Under the pieces are notes generated by a model. That model saw nothing but the letters and a program-made list of their open reading frames with translations. It ran no database searches and was not told the DNA's origin. 35,465 bases of DNA from an uncultured Phycisphaerae bacterium (GTDB lineage: Bacteria; Planctomycetota; Phycisphaerae; UBA1845; PWPN01), in assembly GCA_938005315.1 (NCBI GenBank), contig CALLOB010000097.1, positions 1 to 35,465 on the forward strand, in the 5' to 3' direction. Of this stretch, positions 1 to 7,999 are shown piece after piece. The first letter of the stretch is position 1, and each line of letters begins with the position of its first letter. The translations under genes and the position numbers were made by a program.

Positions 1-151
1 CCGGCTCGATGCCATGCCCGAAACCGTGGACTGCCTGCGATCCGGTCGAGATCGACGCGATCATCATAATCGGTCGGCCGAAGCCTGTCAGCCAAGGTGC
101 CGCAGTCGGGGTTGGCGAGGTTGCCCGGGTCGGAAGCTTACCGCTGGCCAT
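1..151 (-). CDS. Possible 5' part of a gene leaving the left edge (unrecognised)
   Basis: On the minus strand a frame is open from an ATG at 149-151 to the window edge without a stop. A second in-frame start pair, ATG-ATG, lies at 62-67, and the codons after it are mostly G/C-ending, like the neighbouring genes. The visible part (about 50 residues) is Pro/Thr-rich first, then has Ile, Ser, Gly and His. No domain is recognisable and no convincing Shine-Dalgarno sequence precedes either start. It lies downstream of lexA on the same strand, where some bacteria carry SOS genes, but nothing here identifies it. Confidence is low because the piece is short. Confidence 0.15.
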   Translation of the reverse strand, partial: MASGKLPTRATSPTPTAAPWLTGFGRPIMMIASISTGSQAVHGFGHGIEP

Positions 152-155
152 AAGG

Positions 156-329
156 TCAGGCGGGCTGCAACCGTCGACCGGCACCATCCAGGGACGGTCT
201 GTCCCTGGCCGGGGGGCCTGGTCGGTCCAGCAGGGAGCAGGCCTTGCACAGACCGGTTCCGCCCGCGTGGTGTTTGCTTTCGCCGCAGCAGATGTCCGAC
301 CGATTCCGGCGCGCCGGTCCCGACCGCAT
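156..329 (-). CDS. Possible small Cys-containing protein downstream of lexA
   Basis: A 57-residue frame starts at the ATG at 327-329 and stops at 156-158. It holds a Cys pair (residues 14-15), a His pair (20-21) and a CxxC motif (LCKACSLLD, from residue 28). The CxxC stretch resembles the Cys-rich C-terminal tail of Ctu1/TtuA tRNA thiolases, but the rest of such a protein is absent, since lexA lies directly upstream. It could be a free-standing zinc-binding peptide, a gene remnant or a chance frame. The upstream ribosome site is weak. No function is claimed. Confidence 0.15.
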   Translation of the reverse strand: MRSGPARRNRSDICCGESKHHAGGTGLCKACSLLDRPGPPARDRPSLDGAGRRLQPA

Positions 330-386
330 GGTTTTCGCTTTTCCAGAACTTGAACGTGCCTGCCTGTCCGGCCGGACCCGGGGGCT

Positions 387-1016
387 TCAGACACGCGTCC
401 GGATCACGCCGATCACGACCCCCTGGATACGGGCGTCGCGTACACGGATCGGCTGAAAGGCCGGGTTGGCCGGTTGCAGGCGGATGCCGTCCTTTTCACG
501 GTAAAATCGCTTGAGCGTCGCCTCGCCTTCCTCCAGCAACGCGACGACCGTTTCTCCGTCGTTGGCCGTCTGCCGCTGCTCGACCACGACATAGTCGCCG
601 TCGCGGATGTGGTCGTCGACCATGCTGTCTCCGCGGACCTTCAGAACAAAGGCCCCGTGGGGGGTATCAAACAGCGAGCCGAGGTCCAGGGTTTCGGGGT
701 TCTCGATGGCCTCGATCGGCGCGCCGGCGGCAATGGTGCCCACGATTCGCAGCCCGGCGGGCTCATCGGGGAACTCAACCCGCGGCGTAAGCTCCAAAGA
801 GCGAGCCCTGCGCTTTGAACGACGGAGCAGGCCTTTCTTTTCGAGGCCGCTGACGTGCTCGAACACCGTGACCTTGGTGACGCCAAGCACGTCGGCCAGC
901 TCCTGCATCGTCGGGGAATAGCCATTCTTGCGCTGGTAATCCCGGATCAGCGTCAGGATGCGCATCTGCTTGGGCGTCAGCCTTCGGAAGGTGCCTGGCG
1001 CTCTTGACATTCTCAT
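387..1016 (-). CDS. lexA: LexA SOS-response transcriptional repressor
   Basis: LexA represses DNA-damage genes and inactivates itself by RecA-stimulated autocleavage. Residues 13-80 form the winged helix DNA-binding domain (LTPKQMRILTLI, then NGYSPTMQELADVLG). The C-terminal S24 peptidase domain keeps the Ala97-Gly98 cleavage bond (TIAAGAP), the catalytic Ser131 in RGDSM and the catalytic Lys169 in ATLKRF. The 209-residue length is normal for LexA. An alternative start two codons in (ATG at 1008-1010) has the better ribosome-binding site, a GGAG seven bases upstream. The recognition helix differs from the E. coli type, as is usual in distant phyla, so the operator sequence cannot be guessed. 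It is probably co-transcribed with the upstream reading frame, from the promoter near 2219-2247. Confidence 0.95.
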   Translation of the reverse strand: MRMSRAPGTFRRLTPKQMRILTLIRDYQRKNGYSPTMQELADVLGVTKVTVFEHVSGLEKKGLLRRSKRRARSLELTPRVEFPDEPAGLRIVGTIAAGAPIEAIENPETLDLGSLFDTPHGAFVLKVRGDSMVDDHIRDGDYVVVEQRQTANDGETVVALLEEGEATLKRFYREKDGIRLQPANPAFQPIRVRDARIQGVVIGVIRTRV

Positions 1017-1884
1017 TCTCCATGGGCGGCAGGGCGAGTCGCTGCCATGCGGACTCCATGGCCGATTCCAGGCCTCGCGGACCGAAGACGACCGCTGGAA
1101 GGCTCAAGGCCCCACGACCGCGCTTCAGTTCGGCGATCAGCCTGGACCACCAACTCGGGGTCTGGGCGCCGTTGGCCGCATCGACCGCGGCGATCGCGGC
1201 CTCGAAACGCCTCAACGGAAGATCCTCATCGTCGGCCAGACCCGCAGTCCGCACGGAAGCGTCGGACGGCCCGGCACGCTGGCCGGCCGGGCCCGCTCCG
1301 ACGCGACGCAGGCTCGTCAGTCGAGCGCCCGGGCCGCCCTGCAGTCTTCTCGGGCTTCCGGGCGATCCAGCCGGGCCCCACGGCGATCCTGCCGGGCTAA
1401 GTGCCGATCCGATCGGCAGGCTCGAACACTGCGCCGCCTCGGCACGCCCCCGGGGAACGGCGTTGGTGGTCGCTTCTGCCACCCGCTCGGTTGCGGGCGC
1501 GCTCGCCAAGGTTGGCGGCCTTACAGGCGCGGCCGCCGGCAATCGCGTCGGCCGGCGCGGAAACGCCCGCCCGTCGGCAACCCTCTGAGTTACCGTCTCG
1601 GCGATCGCCTCGGGGATCCCGCCAGCCAGGGCGTCGATTGCCGACGCGGTCGCCAAGGGTGCCGACAGCACAGGCACCGTCGCCGCGCTTGTCGTCGCCA
1701 AGGTTGCCGGGGTCGCCAAGGCCGGTAAGGCCGGTATGGCCGCAACGCCCGTCAGCCCGGTCCCGTCCGCAGAAACGACCGGCGCCACCCATGAAGCCGA
1801 AGCCGCCGGATAAACCTTGCGGTAACCCTGCCCCGGACCGAATACGCACAGAGGCAGGCCTGATGTCGCTTCCTGCTGCATCAT
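775..1884 (-). CDS. Unrecognised Ala/Pro/Thr-rich protein upstream of and overlapping lexA
   Basis: I do not recognise this protein. The frame is open from far upstream. I place the start at the ATG-ATG pair at 1879-1884 because a GGGAGG lies eight bases before it; an ATG further out at 2223 falls inside the predicted -10 box. The product would have a short globular start, a long low-complexity Ala/Pro/Thr middle, and a more ordered stretch (about 1017-1215) with LRRFEAAIAAVDAA and a Trp-Trp pair. Codons there are G/C-ending, which supports real coding. The annotated end is suspect. The frame runs about 240 bases into lexA, and that tail reads as an out-of-frame shadow of LexA. A single-base shift near the 3' end could give a 4-base ATGA overlap with the lexA start. 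I see no ImuA, ImuB or DnaE2 signature. Confidence 0.4.
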   Translation of the reverse strand: MMQQEATSGLPLCVFGPGQGYRKVYPAASASWVAPVVSADGTGLTGVAAIPALPALATPATLATTSAATVPVLSAPLATASAIDALAGGIPEAIAETVTQRVADGRAFPRRPTRLPAAAPVRPPTLASAPATERVAEATTNAVPRGRAEAAQCSSLPIGSALSPAGSPWGPAGSPGSPRRLQGGPGARLTSLRRVGAGPAGQRAGPSDASVRTAGLADDEDLPLRRFEAAIAAVDAANGAQTPSWWSRLIAELKRGRGALSLPAVVFGPRGLESAMESAWQRLALPPMENENVKSARHLPKADAQADAHPDADPGLPAQEWLFPDDAGAGRRAWRHQGHGVRARQRPRKERPAPSFKAQGSLFGAYAAG

Positions 1885-2218
1885 CTGAGCCGCCTCCCTG
1901 CGATCCAGGCCGACCCAAACCACGTCAAAGAGCCCAACGCCTTCCTGGGCAGGGCTGCCACCGACCGTGTCCGGCCTCCTGCCGGGCGGCCGATGACGGC
2001 AACCGCCCGATGCCCGCAACCGTTGCCGTTCTCCTGCTGGCGGCAGCTGGACGCCAACGGACAACGCCGGAAACAGCCATAACTGGAGCTCGCCGTTGGC
2101 TGTTCGATGCACTCGCGTGTCGGTCGCGGGCAAAGCCCGATCTTCGACGCGGTCGTTACCCACGGACGGCCGGAGTAGTACAGGGGACCCGGCGATGTTC
2201 AATTTCTGTACGGATACA

Positions 2219-2247
2219 AGCATAACCTAACTTCGTCCGAACGTCAA
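2219..2247 (-). promoter_or_regulatory. Sigma70-like promoter for the lexA transcription unit
   Basis: On the minus strand TTGACG (2242-2247) is followed after exactly 17 bases by TATGCT (2219-2224). Transcription would start near 2212 and run toward lexA, with a leader of about 330 bases before the start chosen at 1884. A GTACAG ... CTGTAC inverted pair, about 22 bases apart, lies just downstream. It is a possible operator, though nothing shows that LexA binds it. Confidence 0.45.
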
Positions 2248-2719
2248 GCGGATTGCCACATTTTCCCTGTCACCGGTGGTTGACGAACGTTATCGGACAA
2301 TGGTTCAATGGGTTGGGTCCGACCAGCGCCATGCCTACGACGCCTAGCACATATCGGCCCGTTGTTGATGATGCCTGCATCGAACTTGGGGAGGTCGAGG
2401 GGGGCTGCGTCGTGTCCATCCTGAGCTGCTGGCCGAGCCCGTGGAGGGGTGGGAAGGCGTGACCTCGAAGCTTGTCAAACCGATTGCCCAGAGCGGCGCG
2501 AACGGTTGCGCAACAATCGGTGGATCCGATGGTTACCGGCGCACAGGTCCGGCATGCCCGTCTGGAGTCCACGACTTGGCCGGATGGTTACGGTGGCCTG
2601 AGGCAGGTCTGCAACGCCGGTGTGAAATCGCTGACCAACATCCGCGCGAGGCTCGCCGCTATCGTGCAGGTCTTCCCCGCTGGTGTGAAATCGGTGATGC
2701 GACGTCCGGATGTAACGGG
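2248..2719 (+). other. Divergent intergenic region between the lexA unit and the TlpA-fusion gene
   Basis: No convincing gene is seen here. The frame of the downstream thioredoxin-fusion gene stays open back to an ATG at 2441, but the stretch 2441-2719 is Cys/Arg-rich, unlike an exported protein, and contains degenerate direct repeats (listed separately). A weak plus-strand promoter, TTGACG at 2280-2285 with TTCAAT 18 bases later, could serve the downstream genes. Confidence 0.35.
2543..2697 (+). repeat. Three degenerate 32-bp direct repeats spaced 60-63 bp
   Basis: Units lie at 2543-2574, 2603-2634 and 2666-2697. The second and third share GCAGGTCT at the left and GGTGTGAAATCG followed by TGA at the right. 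The first is more diverged (ACAGGTCC ... GGAGTCCACGA). A GGATGGTTAC-like segment also precedes units one and two. The spacing of the last two, 63 bp, is a multiple of three. They lie just upstream of the thioredoxin-fusion gene and could be an operator array, a decayed tandem duplication or a structured leader. I know no named family for them. Confidence 0.5.
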
Positions 2720-4636
2720 TTGGGCGGGGCTGAAGGCCGGGTCAGGATCTGTCTGGCGCTGACTATGGCGGTCTGGGTGAGTCTTGGGGTCAAGGTGGCC
2801 GATTCGGCACCGGATCCATCGCCGGACCGGCAATCGACGGTGGTGGAGGGGATCGTACTGAACCCGATGGGTGGCGGGATCGCGGATGCTTTGGTTCGGG
2901 TGGAGCGGGCCGATGCCGGCCCCGACGATCCGCCAGTGGCGGAAACCCGTACCAACCGGACAGGTGACATACATATCGAGCTACCGCCGGCTGCGCCGGC
3001 ATCGCTGCGGGTGAGGATTCTGAAGGAGGGCTACCTGCCTTTTGTGGCGGAGCTGGGCCTGGAGGAGTCCGACGAGCCGCCGTTCATCGATGCCACGCTG
3101 CAGGGCGGCTCGCGGCTGATCGGCAGGGCGGTGGGTCGGGATGACCGGCCGGTGGTCGGGGCTGAAGTGGTTTGCGAGAACGGCGGGGTGCGGCAGACCG
3201 TCCGGTGCGACGAACAGGGAGGTTTTGCATTCGAGAACCTCTACCGCGGCCCGGCGCGACTCACAGTGAAGGCGGAGGGTTACGGCATTATCAGGCGGGC
3301 GGTTTCGATTGCCGATCCGGAGCACCAGATCGGGCTGACGCTGGAGCCTGAGCGGGCGGTGAGGGTCGCATTATTGACCAACGACGGCGAGCCGGCGCCG
3401 GATGCGGTCGTGGAGGTACTCGTCGAGCCCGGCATGACGTACGTTCACACGCGGACCGGCCCGGACGGCACGGCCGATCTTCACGGCATTCCCCAGGAGG
3501 CCAGGCTGCTGATGTTCCGGTTGAGCGGCTCCAACTACGTTCCCAGTGACTATGCCGAACGCGTGGTCGCACTGGAACCCGAGGGGGAGGGCGAGGTCGC
3601 GCCCGGGCCGACGGACATCCGCCTGCGGATCACCGTTGCCGGGCGTGTGCGCGGACGGGTGGTTGATGCTCAGGGCCGGCCGGTGGATGCGGTACGGGTG
3701 GCCGCCGGCGGCCAACAGCGTTACACGATGCCGCTGGCATGGACCGATGCCCGGGGCAACTACGAGCTGACCGGCATCAGGCCCGGGCTGGTGCCGATCG
3801 CGTTCCAGCATGACGACTTTGCGGTGCTGGTGCGTGAGGCGGATGTGGATTCCGGCCGGGATGCACGGCTGGACGTGCGGTTGGCACGCGGGGAGCCTCT
3901 GGGCGGCGTGGTGGTGGACGGCTCAGGCCGGCCGGTGGAGCACGCCTGGGTCATGGCCGAGAGCTGGCGGGGTTTTCAGACGCTGGGCATGCGTCGCGTG
4001 ACGGACGGCCAGGGGCGGTTCTCCTTTCCGCACGCCCCGGAGGGCGAGATCCTCTTCAGCGTGTTCCGACCGGGCTTCGGCGCACGGGCGCGGGAGAAGT
4101 TGCGTGCCGGCCGCACGGATTACCGCATCGTGCTGGAGGGCGCGGACCGGCCGCAGGCTCCCCAGCGGGCCGGCAACGGTCCGGGGGTCGGCGGCCCGGC
4201 GCCGGATCTGGCGTTCAAGACGATGGACGGCAAGGCGCATCGCCTCTGTGACTGGCGCGGGCGTTTCGTGTTCATCGACATCTGGGCGACGTGGTGCGGG
4301 CCGTGCCGCGCTGAACTGCCGAACGTCAAGGCCCTGCAGGCGAAGCTGAAGGACCGCGACGATTTCGTGCTTCTGGGCGTCAGTCTCGATCGCGACCGGG
4401 GGGAACTGGAGCGTGTCCTGCGGGAGGAGAAGATCACCTGGCCGCAGGTCTTCGGGCCGGGCTCGGGAGCGGAGGAGGCTTTCGAGGCCTTCAGCGGCGA
4501 GGGTATCCCGTATACCGTGCTGATCGGGCCGGACGGCCGGATTCTGGCTACCGAGCTCCGCGGGCCGGGCCTGGTCGAGGAGGTTCAGCGGCTGCTGGCG
4601 GCGCCTTTGTCTCAGCCGGCCCCCGGGCCGCAGTGA
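2720..4636 (+). CDS. Exported carboxypeptidase-regulatory-like repeats fused to a TlpA/ResA-type thioredoxin domain
   Basis: The protein is probably a periplasmic or membrane-exposed thiol-disulfide oxidoreductase. With a TTG start at 2720-2722 it has 638 residues and a plausible signal peptide: Arg residues, then ICLALTMAVWVSLGV, then an Ala before a Pro-rich stretch. An ATG at 2765 leaves too short a signal, and an ATG at 2441 would add an odd Cys/Arg-rich leader. At least four beta-sandwich units of the carboxypeptidase-regulatory-like type begin near residues 40, 129, 307 and 393, each with a G-x-V-x-D-x-x-G-R-P-V-like motif. From about residue 490 comes a TlpA/AhpC-TSA fold with the active site WCGPC (Trp525) and the cis-Pro motif GIPYTVLIGPDGR. 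The SDR gene follows nine bases after its stop, so the two are probably co-transcribed. The repeats may anchor or position the redox domain; its substrate is unknown. Confidence 0.85.
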   Translation: MGGAEGRVRICLALTMAVWVSLGVKVADSAPDPSPDRQSTVVEGIVLNPMGGGIADALVRVERADAGPDDPPVAETRTNRTGDIHIELPPAAPASLRVRILKEGYLPFVAELGLEESDEPPFIDATLQGGSRLIGRAVGRDDRPVVGAEVVCENGGVRQTVRCDEQGGFAFENLYRGPARLTVKAEGYGIIRRAVSIADPEHQIGLTLEPERAVRVALLTNDGEPAPDAVVEVLVEPGMTYVHTRTGPDGTADLHGIPQEARLLMFRLSGSNYVPSDYAERVVALEPEGEGEVAPGPTDIRLRITVAGRVRGRVVDAQGRPVDAVRVAAGGQQRYTMPLAWTDARGNYELTGIRPGLVPIAFQHDDFAVLVREADVDSGRDARLDVRLARGEPLGGVVVDGSGRPVEHAWVMAESWRGFQTLGMRRVTDGQGRFSFPHAPEGEILFSVFRPGFGARAREKLRAGRTDYRIVLEGADRPQAPQRAGNGPGVGGPAPDLAFKTMDGKAHRLCDWRGRFVFIDIWATWCGPCRAELPNVKALQAKLKDRDDFVLLGVSLDRDRGELERVLREEKITWPQVFGPGSGAEEAFEAFSGEGIPYTVLIGPDGRILATELRGPGLVEEVQRLLAAPLSQPAPGPQ

Positions 4637-4645
4637 GGATTTGCG

Positions 4646-5584
4646 ATGACCGGGCGCGATGATCACGACGATGCTGCCGTGCGGCGTGTGGCAGTCACCG
4701 GGGCCTCGGGGCTGATCGGGCAGCGTCTGTGCGCGATGCTGGCGGCCCAGGGATACCGCCCTGTTCGGCTGGTGCGGCGTACTCCAGGCTCGCCGGACGA
4801 GGTTCAGTGGCAGCCGGAGGCCGGCCGGGTGGACGCCGGGCGGCTGGAAGGCGTCGAGGCGGTGGTGCATCTGGCCGGCGAGAACGTGGCCGCGGGGCGC
4901 TGGACGGCGGCGCGCAAGGAGGCCATCCGCCGCAGTCGCGTCGAGGGTACGCGGGTGCTGTGCGAGGCCCTGGCGCGGCTGCGGGACCGGCCGGCCACGC
5001 TGATCAGTGCCTCGGCAATCGGTTTCTACGGCGACCGCGGCGACGAGCCGGTGACCGAGGACAGTCCGCCGGGGGCGGGTTTCCTGGCCGAGGTCTGTCA
5101 GGCGTGGGAGGCGGCGGCGGAGCCGGTCCGGCAGGCCGGGATCCGGGTGGTGCATCCGCGGATCGGGATGGTGCTGTCTTCGGCGGGCGGGGCCCTGGCC
5201 CGGATGTTGCCGCCGTTCAGGGCCGGCCTGGGCGGGGTGGCCGGCAGCGGGCTGCAGTATGTCAGCTGGATCGAGCTGGACGATCTGGTGCGGGTGATTC
5301 TGTGGCTGCTGGATCGTGGTGAGGTGCGCGGCCCGGTGAACGCGGTGGCCCCCGAGCCGGTGCGGCACCGCGACTTCGTCCGCACCCTGGGGCGTCTGCT
5401 GGGTCGTCCGACGCTGGTGCCGATGCCGGCCCTGGCGGTGCGGCTGACCTTCGGGGAGATGGGTGTGAGTCTGCTGCTGGAGGGGGCACGGGTGCTGCCG
5501 AACGCCCTGGAGGCGGGGGGATTCCGGTTCCGGCATCCGCGGCTGGAGGGGGCGCTGCGTGCCGCCCTGGGGTTGGCGTCTTAG
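4646..5584 (+). CDS. TIGR01777-family epimerase (SDR39U1/YfcH-like NAD(P)-binding protein)
   Basis: This is an atypical short-chain dehydrogenase of the YfcH/SDR39U1 family, whose physiological substrate is poorly known. The N-terminal dinucleotide motif is VTGASGLIG. Family hallmarks follow: VVHLAGENV, the RWTAARKEAIRRSR helix, ISASAIGFYGDRGDE (with the catalytic-type Tyr) and VVHPRIGMVLSSAGGALA. The DUF1731-like C-terminus includes NAVAPEPVRHRDF and ends with FRFRHPRLEGALRAAL. The 312-residue length is typical. The ATG at 4646 is preceded by GAGG at seven bases. It sits nine bases downstream of the thioredoxin-fusion gene, and a hairpin follows at 5627-5649. Confidence 0.93.
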   Translation: MTGRDDHDDAAVRRVAVTGASGLIGQRLCAMLAAQGYRPVRLVRRTPGSPDEVQWQPEAGRVDAGRLEGVEAVVHLAGENVAAGRWTAARKEAIRRSRVEGTRVLCEALARLRDRPATLISASAIGFYGDRGDEPVTEDSPPGAGFLAEVCQAWEAAAEPVRQAGIRVVHPRIGMVLSSAGGALARMLPPFRAGLGGVAGSGLQYVSWIELDDLVRVILWLLDRGEVRGPVNAVAPEPVRHRDFVRTLGRLLGRPTLVPMPALAVRLTFGEMGVSLLLEGARVLPNALEAGGFRFRHPRLEGALRAALGLAS

Positions 5585-5626
5585 GTGACAATATTTCTTC
5601 CCGGCGCGCCGGCGGGCGGCCATGTT

Positions 5627-5649
5627 CAGGCTCCGCTCGACGGAGCCTG
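5627..5649 (+). other. Hairpin downstream of the SDR gene
   Basis: A perfect 9-bp stem, CAGGCTCCG (5627-5635) with CGGAGCCTG (5641-5649), encloses a 5-base loop. No T-run follows on either strand, so it is not a classical intrinsic terminator. It lies 42 bases after the SDR stop and may mark the 3' end of that transcript. Confidence 0.45.
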
Positions 5650-5800
5650 CGCGGCGTGGCGCGGGCGGTTTTCTGGACCAGCGCGGTCGCGCGTCCTAAG
5701 ATGCCTGTCCGTCGGCGGCCGGTCGGAAGCCCGGGCCCGCGCGCCGTAACGCGGGACGACGGCTTCCGCCACCGGCCGTCCCACCCTCCGCGAGGTTGTC

Positions 5801-6826
5801 ATGGCCGAAAAACTCGTGATCATCGGGTCCGGGCCGGCGGGCTGGACCGCCGCGATCTACGCTGCCCGGGCGAACCTTCAGCCACTGGTCTTCGCCGGGC
5901 GGCCCAAGACCAGCCCGAGTCTCCTGCTGCCGGGCGGGCAGCTGATGCTGACCACCGAGGTCGAGAATTTCCCCGGCTTCCCGCACGGCGTGACCGGTCC
6001 GAAACTGATGGCTTTCATGGAACAGCAAGCGGTGCGGTTCGGAGCCCGGATCCGCACCGACGACGGCAGAACGCCGGACGTCTCGGATCCCGACGACGGC
6101 CACTCGTTCAGGTACCACGACTGCAAGGCGGTGGACCTGTCCTGTCGGCCGTTCAAGGTTATCGACGAGGACGACACGGTGGTTGAGGCCCATGCCCTGA
6201 TCATCGCCACCGGCGCCACGGCCAACTGGCTGGGTATTCCGGGCGAACAGCGGCTGGCGACCTCCGGCGGGGGGGTGAGCGCCTGCGCGGTCTGCGACGG
6301 GGCCCTGCCGGCCTTCCGCAACAAGGAGCTCGGCGTGGTCGGCGGCGGCGATTCGGCGGTGGAGGAGGCCACTTACCTGACGAAGTTCGCCTCGAAGGTT
6401 TACATCATCCACCGTCGCGATCAGCTGCGGGCCAGCCGGATCATGCAGCAGCGGGCGATGGACAACCCCAAGATCGAGATCCTCTGGAACAAGGTGCCGG
6501 TGGAGGTGCTGGGCGAGAAGCAGATCGAGGGCGTGCGGCTCAAGGACACGAAGACCGGCGACGTGAGCGTGCGGCCGCTGGGCGGGCTGTTCATGGCCAT
6601 CGGGCACACGCCGGCCACGGCGTTCCTGGGCGGGCAGCTGGAGCTGGACGAGAAGAAGTACATCCGTCTGGCCGACCCGTACCGTTCGATGACCAGCGTG
6701 GAGGGCGTGTTCGCCGCCGGCGACGTGGTGGACAGCGTCTACCGGCAGGCGATCACTGCCGCCGGCATGGGCTGCAAGGCGGCTCTGGACGCCGAACGCT
6801 GGCTGGCCGAGCGCGGCATCCACTGA
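5801..6826 (+). CDS. trxB: Thioredoxin reductase (NADPH)
   Basis: TrxB is a cytoplasmic flavoprotein that passes electrons from NADPH to thioredoxin. The FAD-binding motif is [18 protein letters not shown] at the N-terminus, and [18 protein letters not shown] is characteristic. The redox-active pair is Cys162-Cys165 in ACAVCDGA. The NADPH site is [13 protein letters not shown] (residues 178-190) followed by [10 protein letters not shown], and the C-terminal FAD motif is [10 protein letters not shown]. At 341 residues it is a little longer than the E. coli enzyme, because of an acidic insertion around residues 88-105. The ATG at 5801 has GAGG five bases upstream. A thioredoxin-fold protein is encoded just upstream, but a long gap and a hairpin suggest a separate transcript. 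Confidence 0.95.
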   Translation: MAEKLVIIGSGPAGWTAAIYAARANLQPLVFAGRPKTSPSLLLPGGQLMLTTEVENFPGFPHGVTGPKLMAFMEQQAVRFGARIRTDDGRTPDVSDPDDGHSFRYHDCKAVDLSCRPFKVIDEDDTVVEAHALIIATGATANWLGIPGEQRLATSGGGVSACAVCDGALPAFRNKELGVVGGGDSAVEEATYLTKFASKVYIIHRRDQLRASRIMQQRAMDNPKIEILWNKVPVEVLGEKQIEGVRLKDTKTGDVSVRPLGGLFMAIGHTPATAFLGGQLELDEKKYIRLADPYRSMTSVEGVFAAGDVVDSVYRQAITAAGMGCKAALDAERWLAERGIH

Positions 6827-6948
6827 AACGCGGGGTTGCCGCCGACCCGTGGGACGATCGCAGATCATTTTCGAGGGCGGTTTCTCGATGCCCTGGACGG
6901 TTCGCGGCGGATTGCCGGAGTCTTGAAACCGATATCCGCGGGTGCCCG

Positions 6949-7632
6949 ATGCGCCGCAACGTTCTGAATTTCCTCGTCGATCTGGCGACGCTGCTGGCGA
7001 TCCTGGCCCTGGCGGCCACCGGGCTGGTCATGCGCTTCGTGCTTCCGCCAGGCACGGGCGGCCGGGGAGGAGGAGGCGGGCTGGCGCTGTGGGGTCTGGG
7101 CCGCCACGGCTGGGGTGACATCCATTTCTGGACCTCGGCGGTTCTGGCCGGCCTGCTGGTGGTGCACGTGGCCCTGCACTGGAGCTGGGTGTGCTTCACC
7201 GCCGCCAGGTTGCTGGAGGGATCGGTCGAGTCGGTCCAGGGCCGGGCGCGTCGTCATGTTTCCGGCGTCGTGCTGCTCGTGGCCGTGATCGTCCTTCTCG
7301 GCGGGTTCACGTGGTATGCCCGCCGCTGCGTCGAGCCGGCGGCGGGAGACGGCGGCGGTTCCGGCCCGCGTTGGCACCGGGACGCGTCGGAACAGGGCAA
7401 GCCCCACGAGGGCGGCCGGCGCATGCGCCGTCGGGGTGGCGAGGGCGGCACGCGGCCGGCTGCCGGGGTTCTCCGGGCAACAGGCAACCTTCCAGGGGTG
7501 AGTGCCGACGACGCGAGCGGTCAAGCGGCGGCGGAGCCCCGCGTTCAGGCCTCAAAGTCGATCACCGACACCTTCGCCCAGCCTTCCTTATGGCGATTGA
7601 CGTACTCGACATGCAGCGGATGGTCGGCGTAG
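6949..7632 (+). CDS. DUF4405-type membrane protein
   Basis: The N-terminal half resembles DUF4405 proteins, small cytochrome-b-like membrane proteins of unknown role. It starts RRNVLNFLVDLATLLAILALAATGLVMRF, a membrane helix. A Gly-rich loop follows, then DIHFWTSAVLAGLLVVHVALHW with His residues placed as possible heme ligands, then a third helix (VSGVVLLVAVIVLLGGF). The last 90 or so residues are Arg/Gly-rich without pattern, and the final 88 bases overlap the opposite-strand Dabb gene. The true C-terminus may therefore be shorter, or the frame may be shifted. No strong ribosome-binding site is visible. Confidence 0.6.
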   Translation: MRRNVLNFLVDLATLLAILALAATGLVMRFVLPPGTGGRGGGGGLALWGLGRHGWGDIHFWTSAVLAGLLVVHVALHWSWVCFTAARLLEGSVESVQGRARRHVSGVVLLVAVIVLLGGFTWYARRCVEPAAGDGGGSGPRWHRDASEQGKPHEGGRRMRRRGGEGGTRPAAGVLRATGNLPGVSADDASGQAAAEPRVQASKSITDTFAQPSLWRLTYSTCSGWSA

Positions 7633-7853
7633 ACCTCATAACCGGCCTTGTCGTCGAAGATCACCGCCAGCCCGATGTCGAAGTCGGTCACACTGACCGG
7701 CCGCTGCATGGCCCGGTCGCGCGGGCCGCTGCGGACCATGCGGACCGTGGGGATGCCGGCCAGCAGGGCGTCGGCGTCGGCGATCTGGGCGCGGAGGCGG
7801 TCGTCGGGCGTGCCGGGGTTCAGGGTGAAGCAGACCACGTGGACGTAGCTCAT
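7545..7853 (-). CDS. Dabb (stress-responsive A/B barrel) domain protein
   Basis: The protein is a 102-residue single-domain Dabb protein, a small dimeric ferredoxin-like barrel related to plant stress protein HS1 and to olivetolic-acid-cyclase-like enzymes. Typical marks are YVHVVCFTLNPGTPDDRL at the start, SVTDFDIGLAVIFDDKAGYEVYADHPLHVEYVN in the middle, and VIDFEA at the end. The ATG at 7851-7853 was chosen because GGAG lies six bases upstream; the frame extends further but without family similarity. The function of most bacterial members is unknown. Its 3' end overlaps the tail of the DUF4405 frame on the other strand. Confidence 0.85.
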   Translation of the reverse strand: MSYVHVVCFTLNPGTPDDRLRAQIADADALLAGIPTVRMVRSGPRDRAMQRPVSVTDFDIGLAVIFDDKAGYEVYADHPLHVEYVNRHKEGWAKVSVIDFEA

Positions 7854-7999
7854 GACGGTCTCCAGGATCCGGCGGCGCGGTTCGCCCAGCCGACACGGAC
7901 GGCGTGCGGCCGCGGGCGGCTTCTTATACAATTTCCCGCCGAAGCATGACAAGCCCGGGCACCGCGGCGTCCTCCGGTGCGACAGGGAGCCTCGAGCCG

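Noticed and set aside
2212-2300. LexA operator near the lexA unit promoter
   Set aside because: GAAC/GTTC fragments and a GTACAG/CTGTAC pair are present, but none matches a known SOS box with the right spacing, so no operator is called.
3923-5623. Long minus-strand open frame opposite the thioredoxin-fusion and SDR genes
   Set aside because: Its product is Arg/Gln/His/Pro-rich without domains, and the plus strand carries recognisable protein families over the whole stretch.
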